Source of the DNA: Actinomycetota bacterium
GTDB taxonomy: Bacteria > Actinomycetota > Humimicrobiia > Humimicrobiales > Humimicrobiaceae
Length of the DNA: 5,109 nt
Direction of reading: 5' to 3'
Assembly (NCBI GenBank): GCA_003486795.1
Contig: DNFX01000060.1
Span: 10,399-15,507, forward strand
This document shows, in pieces, positions 1 to 5,109 of this stretch. The notes below the pieces were generated by a model, which saw only the letters and a list, made by a program, of their open reading frames with translations, searched no databases and was not told where the DNA came from. The position numbers and the translations under genes were made by a program. Position 1 is the stretch's first letter; each line of letters opens with the position of its first letter.

Positions 1-453
1 GGAAGTGAATTTCTTGATTTATTTTTTAATAAAGTCGAAGGTGTCTGCCCTGATATAGATATAGAATATGAAAAGAAGATACAGAAAACCTGCCTGGAAC
101 TTATAGAAAGAGGATTGATAAAATCAGCTCACGATGTTTCTGCAGGAGGCCTGGCTGTGACGATTGCAGAAAGCTGTATTTATGGAAAAAAAGGGGCAGA
201 GATTAATGCAGAGCTTCTGGAGGATAATTTTCTTAAAACTTTTTACTCGGAACCACAGTCACAGATAGTTGTTTCCTGTCTGCCGTCAAATTTTAATGAA
301 ATTGAAGAGTACTGTATGGATGTAAAAACACCTTGTGAAAAAATAGGTAAAGTCAAAGGGACTGTCCTTAATATAAATTCTGAGATAAAAATTGATATTA
401 GTGAAATAAAGAATATTTATGATAATAGTATTGAAAAAATAATGGCACATTGA
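1..453 (+). CDS. purL: Phosphoribosylformylglycinamidine synthase subunit PurL, small form (3' end, 5'-truncated by window)
   Basis: PurL is the synthetase subunit that makes FGAM from FGAR, ATP and ammonia in the cytoplasm (step 4 of IMP synthesis). The reading frame is open from base 1 to the TGA at 451-453, giving 150 visible residues. The family usually has about 730-750, so roughly four fifths lies upstream. The visible part is the end of the last AIRS-type C domain. It carries a GSEF segment (visible residues 1-4), the hallmark block SAHDVSAGGLAVTIAE (42-57) and a SEPQSQIVVS strand (83-92). The protein ends soon after this domain with no glutaminase domain, so it is the small PurL type. 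That type works with separate PurQ (glutaminase) and PurS, neither of which is in this window. A TTG at 115 is an internal leucine codon, not a start. purF follows after 22 nt. The identification is firm; the full length is unknown. Confidence 0.96.
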   Translation, partial: GSEFLDLFFNKVEGVCPDIDIEYEKKIQKTCLELIERGLIKSAHDVSAGGLAVTIAESCIYGKKGAEINAELLEDNFLKTFYSEPQSQIVVSCLPSNFNEIEEYCMDVKTPCEKIGKVKGTVLNINSEIKIDISEIKNIYDNSIEKIMAH

Positions 454-458
454 TTTGT

Positions 459-463
459 GAGGA
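459..463 (+). promoter_or_regulatory. Probable ribosome binding site of purF
   Basis: GAGGA lies in the purL-purF gap, just after the purL stop codon. The 12 nt spacer to the ATG at 476 is longer than the usual 5-9 nt, so initiation may be moderate or helped by ribosomes finishing purL. An in-frame TAG at 464-466 rules out any earlier purF start. Confidence 0.6.
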
Positions 464-475
464 TAGAATAGCAGT

Positions 476-538
476 ATGAACAAAGAGTGTTTGAGAGAAA
501 CCGGTAATGAACTTTTTAAACCAGAAATACATGAAGAG
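476..538 (+). other. PurF propeptide (residues 1-21), predicted to be removed before Cys22
   Basis: In Fe-S type PurF the precursor is cut so that the catalytic cysteine becomes the N-terminal residue. Here 21 residues precede Cys22 of the ECGIFG block, ending ...HEE, compared with 11 in Bacillus subtilis. Autocatalytic processing is inferred from the family. The segment is acidic and rich in Glu, with one additional cysteine (Cys5) of no known role. Confidence 0.8.
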
Positions 539-1927
539 TGTGGAATATTCGGAATATTTTCAAAAGAAAGCAATGTTGCCGAAATAATTTTTTATGGTCT
601 TCAGGCACTTCAGCACAGAGGTCAGGAAAGCGCAGGAATTGCAGTTTCTGACGGTGAATATATCTTAATTTATAAAGATCTGGGTCTTGTTTCAAGTGTT
701 TTTAACCAGCAGAATCTGGCTCCGCTTCAGGGGAAGATAGGCATAGGGCATTCCAGATATTCTACAAAGGGAAGAAATGCCTGGAAAAACAGCCAGCCAC
801 TTTTCAGAACTTTCAGAGGACAGAGTTTTGCAATTGCCCATAATGGAAATCTTATTAATACTGAGGCACTCAGAATCGCTCAGCTAAAAAAAGGTGTGAA
901 ATTCGAAACATCTACTGATACTGAAATTTTCGCTTCTTTGATTGAAACCTCTGACAGGGAAACAATAGAAGAAGCTATTAAAGAGGCTGTCTCAAAGGTG
1001 AAAGGCTCTTACTCTATTTTGATCCTTACCGTAGATAAAATCATCGGTTTAAGAGATCCGAACGGATTCAGGCCCATGGCTTTAGGCAGAAAAGGTGATA
1101 GTTATATTATTGCTTCTGAAACATGTGCACTTGATATTATAGATGCAATATATATCAGAGAGATAGATCCGGGAGAGTTTGTGGTAATAGATAGTAACGG
1201 GCTAAGATCACAGATGATATTTTCTGTTGGAAGAAAATCAATGTGTGTATTTGAGCTGATTTATTTTGCACGCCCAGATAGTTATCTTTATAAAAAGAAT
1301 ATGTATGAAGTCAGACACAGAATGGGGCAGGAACTTGCAAGAGAATCAAAAGCTGATGCAGATCTTGTCATTGCTGTACCCGACTCAGGAACTCCTGCAG
1401 CGATAGGATATTCTTCTGCTTCCAGAATTCCTTATGTCGAAGGTTTTATAAAAAACAGATATATAGGCAGAACATTCATACAGCCCAGCCAGGAAATAAG
1501 GGAAATAGGAGTGAAATTAAAACTTAACCCACTTAAGGATATAATAAAGAACAAGAGACTTGTTGTTGTAGATGATTCTATTGTAAGAGGAAATACTTCC
1601 AGGCAGATAGTAAAAATGCTGTATAATGCCGGCGCAAGAGAGATACACATGAGAATTAGTTCACCGCCTTTGATTTATCCCTGTTTTTACGGCATTGATA
1701 TGGCTGCCCAGACAGAATTTATTGCAAACCACAGAACTGTGGAAGAGATACGAAAGTTTCTGGGAGTAGAAAGTCTTGCATATCTGAGTATTGACGGACT
1801 GGTCAGGGCAATAGGTGAATCCAAAGACAATTTCTGTTTCGCATGTTTTAACGGTGATTATCCGGTAGATGTATCAGAGGTTCTTGAATATGATAAATAT
1901 TCCTTTGACAGCGATATAAAAAAATAA
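476..1927 (+). CDS. purF: Amidophosphoribosyltransferase PurF (glutamine PRPP amidotransferase), Fe-S type
   Basis: PurF catalyses the committed first step of purine synthesis: PRPP plus glutamine gives 5-phosphoribosylamine, glutamate and pyrophosphate. The 483 residues are full length for the family. The N-terminal class II (Ntn) glutaminase domain covers about residues 22-250. Its nucleophile is Cys22 in EECGIFGIF, followed by QHRGQESAGI (46-55), GHSRYSTKG (91-99), AHNGN (121-125) and RDPNGFRPMALG (193-204). The C-terminal phosphoribosyltransferase domain holds the PRPP loop VVVDDSIVRGNTS (363-375, acidic pair D366/D367). Cys257, Cys403, Cys454 and Cys457 match the [4Fe-4S] ligands of the Bacillus-type enzyme; the first two equal Cys236 and Cys382 once the propeptide is subtracted. 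The ATG at 476 is the first possible start because an in-frame stop lies at 464-466. A TTG at 491 is a weaker alternative. Feedback inhibition by AMP/GMP is known for the family and is inferred here. Confidence 0.98.
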   Translation: MNKECLRETGNELFKPEIHEECGIFGIFSKESNVAEIIFYGLQALQHRGQESAGIAVSDGEYILIYKDLGLVSSVFNQQNLAPLQGKIGIGHSRYSTKGRNAWKNSQPLFRTFRGQSFAIAHNGNLINTEALRIAQLKKGVKFETSTDTEIFASLIETSDRETIEEAIKEAVSKVKGSYSILILTVDKIIGLRDPNGFRPMALGRKGDSYIIASETCALDIIDAIYIREIDPGEFVVIDSNGLRSQMIFSVGRKSMCVFELIYFARPDSYLYKKNMYEVRHRMGQELARESKADADLVIAVPDSGTPAAIGYSSASRIPYVEGFIKNRYIGRTFIQPSQEIREIGVKLKLNPLKDIIKNKRLVVVDDSIVRGNTSRQIVKMLYNAGAREIHMRISSPPLIYPCFYGIDMAAQTEFIANHRTVEEIRKFLGVESLAYLSIDGLVRAIGESKDNFCFACFNGDYPVDVSEVLEYDKYSFDSDIKK

Positions 1928-1932
1928 AATGC

Positions 1933-1936
1933 GGAG
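1933..1936 (+). promoter_or_regulatory. Ribosome binding site of purM
   Basis: GGAG lies 5 nt before the ATG at 1942, within the 14 nt gap after the purF TAA. It is the best-defined site in the first half of the operon and supports the chosen purM start. Confidence 0.75.
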
Positions 1937-1941
1937 ATACT

Positions 1942-2994
1942 ATGAGCAGTAAAGAAAAACAAAGTTCCTATGCAGATTCAGGAGTGAATATAGATAAGGC
2001 AAATGAAGCAATAAATGGATTTAAAAACAAGGTAATTTCAACATTTGATAAAAATGTATTGAACGATCTTTCATCATATGCCGGCCTTTTCAGGCTTGAT
2101 ATACAGAAATATACAGAGCCTGTTCTGGTTTCATCAACAGACGGAGTAGGAACAAAGATACTTATTGCAAAGAAATTAGATAATTTCAGTACCATAGGAC
2201 AGGATCTGGTAGCCATGAGCGTGAATGATATTATCTGCTGTGGCGCAGACCCTCTTTTTTTCCTGGATTATATTGCATGTGGAAAACTTGTGCCGGAAAA
2301 AATAAAAGAAATAGTAGGCTCTGTTGCAGATGGCTGTAGGATTGCCGGAGTTTCTCTAATAGGAGGGGAAACTGCTGAAATGCCAGGAGTTTATAATGCC
2401 AATGATATAGATCTTGCAGGTTTTGCTGTTGGGATTACTGACAGGGGGGCAATAATTGACAAAGAGAAAATCACTCAGGGCGATATTATATTCGGATTTT
2501 CCTCAACAGGACCGCACAGTAACGGCTATTCACTTATTAGAAAAATAATTTCAGATAATAATCTTGAATTAAATAAAGACTACTATATCGGGAAAAATAA
2601 AATTAATCTTGGCAATAGTCTTATTGCACCTACAAAAATATACGTAAAGCTAATAAATATTATAAAAAAGAAAATAAAGATCAAGGGAATTGCCCATATT
2701 ACCGGTGGAGGGTTCTATGAAAATATCAACAGGATAATACCTTCCGGCTGCGATGCTTTGATTGATAGGGAATCATGGAAAATTCCGGATATTTTTAAAT
2801 TCCTCCAGAAATCAGGAAATGTCAGTGAAAAAGAAATGTTCAGGGTATTTAATATGGGTATCGGAATTGTAATTATTATAGATAAAAATGATTCCAGAAT
2901 TCTTACGGATATTATGAATGACTTAAATGAAGATATTTATAAAATAGGAGAACTTATTCCTGGTAACGGTAAAGTTATAATTAAAAATATTTAA
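1942..2994 (+). CDS. purM: Phosphoribosylformylglycinamidine cyclo-ligase PurM (AIR synthetase)
   Basis: PurM closes the imidazole ring, turning FGAM and ATP into AIR, ADP and phosphate (step 5). It therefore uses the product of the PurL enzyme encoded two genes upstream. The 350 residues match the usual 340-350. The family blocks appear in order: SYADSGVNIDKANEAI (9-24), the ATP-site loop SSTDGVGTK (64-72), GQDLVAMSVND (86-96), GGETAEMPG (141-149), STGPHSNGYSL (188-198), APTKIYVK (229-236) and AHITGGG (251-257). The N-terminal AIRS domain covers about 1-160 and the C-terminal domain the rest. The enzyme acts as a cytoplasmic homodimer in known relatives. The start is supported by GGAG 5 nt upstream and by the usual N-terminal length. 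The last third is notably Lys/Ile/Asn rich, in keeping with AT-rich DNA. No key residue looks missing. Confidence 0.98.
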   Translation: MSSKEKQSSYADSGVNIDKANEAINGFKNKVISTFDKNVLNDLSSYAGLFRLDIQKYTEPVLVSSTDGVGTKILIAKKLDNFSTIGQDLVAMSVNDIICCGADPLFFLDYIACGKLVPEKIKEIVGSVADGCRIAGVSLIGGETAEMPGVYNANDIDLAGFAVGITDRGAIIDKEKITQGDIIFGFSSTGPHSNGYSLIRKIISDNNLELNKDYYIGKNKINLGNSLIAPTKIYVKLINIIKKKIKIKGIAHITGGGFYENINRIIPSGCDALIDRESWKIPDIFKFLQKSGNVSEKEMFRVFNMGIGIVIIIDKNDSRILTDIMNDLNEDIYKIGELIPGNGKVIIKNI

Positions 2995-3013
2995 AAATAC
3001 AGATTTTTAACTT

Positions 3014-3649
3014 ATGAAAAATAGAAGAAAAAGGATAGCAGTTTTTGCCAGCGGTAACGGTTCAAATCTGCAGGCACTGATAGAATACTCTATGATAAAA
3101 GATATCAATGGCGATATATTGATAGTTTTTTCAAATAATCCCGAAGCCCAGGCTCTCAGGAGAGCAGAAAAGCATTCAATTAAAACCTATTACTTCAGTC
3201 ACAGGGATTTTAGCTCAAGAAGTGATTTTGACAGAAAAATTCTTGAACTGATGCTGGAAAACAAAATAGACCTTATATGTCTTGCGGGCTATATGCTTCT
3301 TTTAAGTCCTGAATTCATAAATAATTATGAAAACAGGATTATAAATATCCATCCGTCTCTTTTGCCTTCATTTAAGGGGATGCACGGGATAAGGGATGCG
3401 TTTGAATATGGCGTTAAGGTAACGGGGGCAACGGTACATTTTGTTGACAGCGAACTTGATAACGGACCTGTAATAATCCAGAGAGCTGTTGAAATTGAAG
3501 AAAATGAAACCATAAAAACTCTGGAAGAGAAAATACATAAAACTGAGCATCTTATCTATCCTCTTGCTGTGGAATATTTTTGCAAAGATTTGCTTGAAAT
3601 AAATGGAAGAAAAGTATCAATATCAGAAAGGAAGAAAATCCATGATTAA
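3014..3649 (+). CDS. purN: Phosphoribosylglycinamide formyltransferase PurN (GAR transformylase, 10-formyl-THF dependent)
   Basis: PurN transfers a formyl group from 10-formyltetrahydrofolate to GAR, giving FGAR (step 3). The 211 residues are typical. The N-terminal phosphate-binding segment is SGNGSNLQ (13-20). AGYMLLLSPEF (91-101) leads to NIHPSLLPSF (111-120), which holds catalytic Asn111 and His113. The third catalytic residue, Asp149, lies in ELDNGPVI; its 38-residue spacing from Asn111 equals that between N106 and D144 of E. coli PurN. HKTEHLIYPLAVE (175-187) is the usual C-terminal helix motif. The ATG at 3014 is the only sensible start: an in-frame TAA lies at 3008-3010, and the next residues already form the first beta strand. 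No clear Shine-Dalgarno sequence precedes it. The 3' end overlaps purH by 8 nt. Formate-dependent PurT is a different family and is not seen here. Confidence 0.97.
   Translation: MKNRRKRIAVFASGNGSNLQALIEYSMIKDINGDILIVFSNNPEAQALRRAEKHSIKTYYFSHRDFSSRSDFDRKILELMLENKIDLICLAGYMLLLSPEFINNYENRIINIHPSLLPSFKGMHGIRDAFEYGVKVTGATVHFVDSELDNGPVIIQRAVEIEENETIKTLEEKIHKTEHLIYPLAVEYFCKDLLEINGRKVSISERKKIHD
3627..3632 (+). promoter_or_regulatory. Ribosome binding site of purH, inside the end of purN
   Basis: AAAGGA (continuing as AG) lies 9 nt before the purH ATG at 3642, within the last codons of purN. It is a good purine-rich site and fixes the purH start. It would be read by ribosomes while they finish purN, which fits translational coupling. 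Confidence 0.7.
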
Positions 3650-5109
3650 AATCGAGAGAGCTTTGATAAGCGTATCTGACAAAAGGGGGATAATTAATTT
3701 TGCCAGAGGACTGGAATCGTTTGGAATCCAGATAGTATCAACCGGTGGCACTTATAAGGCATTAAACGAAGCAGGAGTAAAAGTCATAAAAATAGATGAA
3801 CTTACAGGTTTTCCTGAAATGCTGGACGGGAGAGTAAAGACTCTGCATCCTTTTGTTCATGGAGGAATTCTTGCAAACAGGCAGATACCGTCTCATATGG
3901 AGCAGATAGAAAAAGCCGGTATAAAAAAGATAGATATGGTAGTTGTAAATCTTTATCCTTTCAGGGAAACAATAGCTAAACCGGATGTCTCTATGGAAGA
4001 AGCTATAGAAAACATTGATATAGGCGGCCCTACAATGATAAGGAGTGCAGCTAAAAACAATAGTTCAGTAGCAGTTGTTACAGATCCTGATGATTATGAC
4101 ATAATCATTGATGAAATGGATAAAAACAAAGGTTCTTTGTCAGAAAATATACTTTTTTCACTGAGTATTAAAGCATTCAAACATACCTGTGAGTATGATA
4201 GTTATATTTTTAATCATTTCATAAAAAAAATTCCTGAGTTCGGTTCTGTAAGAATAAAAATCGATGAAAACCTTAATGTTGAAAATACAAAAGCATTAAA
4301 GGAGATAATGACAGGAGCTAATATTTTTAAAAATAGTGATGATAGTTTTAAAAATGAAATAAAGCTGTCAATTGAGAAAAAACAGAATCTCAGATATGGC
4401 GAAAATCCTCATCAGAAGGCTTCATATTATAAATTTACAGACGCACTTCCATCGAGTTTTGTGATGGCAGAACAGCTTCAGGGAAAGGAATTGTCCTATA
4501 ATAATATTCTTGATGGAAATGCTGCTTTTAATATTGTAAGGGAATTTGAAAAACCCTGTGTATCAGTCATCAAGCATAATAATCCCTGCGGGTGTGCAAT
4601 TGGGAAAAGCATTGAAGAAGCATATACCAAAGCTTATGAAGCAGATCCGGTAAGTGCTTATGGCAGTGTAGTTGCAAGCAATTACAGATGGAATCAGAAA
4701 GCTACAGAATTTCTGATGGATAAATATGTTGAAATACTAATAGCTCCTGATTTTGAAGAAAAAGCAATCGAAATGCTTTCCCAAAAACCTAATTTAAGAG
4801 TTTTAAAAGTAAATTTTGATTTAAAAAATTATATAACGAAAATAAAAAATAATGACAGATCCATTATGTATCCCGATATCAAAAGTGTTGAAGGAGGCCT
4901 TATAATTCAGGATTCGGACATGGGAGTCGATAACTTTGAAGAGATGAAAGTTGTTACGGATGTACAGCCTGATGAAAGCCAGTGGGCGGATCTTCTGTTT
5001 GGATGGCAGGTTGTAAAAAATGTAAAATCAAATGCAATTCTGTTAGTAAAAAATGAAGTCACGGTTGGCGTAGGGGCAGGCCAGATGAGCCGTATCGATT
5101 CAACAAAAA
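3642..5109 (+). CDS. purH: Bifunctional AICAR formyltransferase / IMP cyclohydrolase PurH (5' part, 3'-truncated by window)
   Basis: PurH carries out the last two steps to IMP: AICAR plus 10-formyl-THF gives FAICAR, which is then cyclised. The frame is open from the ATG at 3642 to the edge with no stop: 489 codons plus one base. Bacterial PurH is usually 505-530 residues, so only a few dozen codons should be missing. The N-terminal MGS-like cyclohydrolase domain (about 1-195) shows RALISVSDKRGI (6-17), STGGT (33-37), GRVKTLHP (63-70) and NIDIGGPTMIRSAAKN (124-139). The AICAR transformylase domain (about 245 on) shows RYGENPHQ (251-258), LSYNNILDGNAA (284-295), the catalytic KHNNPCG (Lys311, His312), DPVSAYGS (335-342) and GVGAGQMSR (476-484). 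The linker near 196-247 seems longer than usual. The start is supported by a good ribosome binding site and the standard N-terminus. Fusion to a further domain beyond the edge cannot be excluded. Confidence 0.97.
   Translation, partial: MIKIERALISVSDKRGIINFARGLESFGIQIVSTGGTYKALNEAGVKVIKIDELTGFPEMLDGRVKTLHPFVHGGILANRQIPSHMEQIEKAGIKKIDMVVVNLYPFRETIAKPDVSMEEAIENIDIGGPTMIRSAAKNNSSVAVVTDPDDYDIIIDEMDKNKGSLSENILFSLSIKAFKHTCEYDSYIFNHFIKKIPEFGSVRIKIDENLNVENTKALKEIMTGANIFKNSDDSFKNEIKLSIEKKQNLRYGENPHQKASYYKFTDALPSSFVMAEQLQGKELSYNNILDGNAAFNIVREFEKPCVSVIKHNNPCGCAIGKSIEEAYTKAYEADPVSAYGSVVASNYRWNQKATEFLMDKYVEILIAPDFEEKAIEMLSQKPNLRVLKVNFDLKNYITKIKNNDRSIMYPDIKSVEGGLIIQDSDMGVDNFEEMKVVTDVQPDESQWADLLFGWQVVKNVKSNAILLVKNEVTVGVGAGQMSRIDSTK

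Noticed and set aside
186..196. A7G4 run in purL as a programmed frameshift site
   Set aside because: It encodes Gly-Lys-Lys-Gly in a conserved part of PurL, and the zero frame continues to a normal PurL end. No alternative product makes sense.
115..453. TTG at 115 as the start of a separate 112-residue gene
   Set aside because: The same frame is open from base 1 and encodes PurL-like sequence before 115 (GSEF at the edge). The TTG is an internal leucine codon of PurL.
454..475. Purine riboswitch, PurR operator or internal promoter in the gaps between genes
   Set aside because: The gaps are only 14-22 nt, too short for a riboswitch aptamer. I see no convincing -35/-10 pair or paired operator. 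Such control should lie before the first operon gene, outside the window.
286..573. Antisense open frame across the purL-purF junction
   Set aside because: It lies opposite two firmly identified genes, is rich in Phe/Ile/Tyr as expected from the complement of AT-rich coding DNA, and shows no family motif.
1432..1650. Antisense open frame inside purF, and similar ones at 1968-2216, 3325-3513 and 3368-3550
   Set aside because: All lie fully within conserved catalytic parts of purF, purM or purN. The translations show no recognisable domain and have the composition of reverse-complement shadows.
1928..1941. Terminator or hairpin between purF and purM
   Set aside because: The gap is 14 nt with no inverted repeat and no T tract, and it holds the purM ribosome binding site. 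Read-through is expected.
4223..4230. A8 run in the purH linker as a frameshift or sequencing error
   Set aside because: The zero frame gives good PurH motifs on both sides (HTCEYD before, RYGENPHQ after), so no frame change occurs. Occasional slippage is possible but unsupported.

Overview
This window is an interior slice of a de novo purine (IMP) biosynthesis operon. All genes lie on the + strand and the order is purL (3' end only), purF, purM, purN, purH (5' part only, running off the right edge). Every gene is recognised from strong family motifs, and nearly every base is coding. The gaps are 22 nt (purL-purF), 14 nt (purF-purM) and 19 nt (purM-purN). purN and purH overlap by 8 nt. I see no tRNA, rRNA, mobile element, CRISPR array, terminator or riboswitch. 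The operon promoter and any leader control must lie upstream of the window. No stretch longer than 22 nt lacks a gene.

The genes cover several pathway steps. PurF makes 5-phosphoribosylamine from PRPP and glutamine (step 1). PurN formylates GAR (step 3). PurL, in its small form that needs separate PurQ and PurS, makes FGAM (step 4). PurM closes the imidazole ring to AIR (step 5). PurH performs the last formylation and cyclisation to IMP (steps 9-10). purD and the genes for steps 6-8, together with purQ and purS, are not visible and should lie upstream, downstream or elsewhere.

Organism: a bacterium with AT-rich DNA (by eye roughly mid-to-upper 30s % GC, not computed). Arginine is coded almost wholly by AGA/AGG, and ATA is very common for isoleucine. 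The small PurL, Fe-S type PurF with propeptide and PurL-F-M-N-H order fit a Gram-positive-type or related deep bacterial lineage. Several PurF and PurM signatures remind me, from memory, more of Actinomycetota/Chloroflexota proteins than of Bacillus ones. An AT-rich deep actinobacterial-type lineage is therefore one guess and a clostridial-type one is another; the window cannot settle it.

No new biological system is evident: this is core metabolism. The points worth a second look are modest. They are a lengthened, AT-rich linker between the two PurH domains, the absence of a Shine-Dalgarno sequence before purN, the stop/start overlap joining purN and purH, and the mix of protein affinity and base composition.
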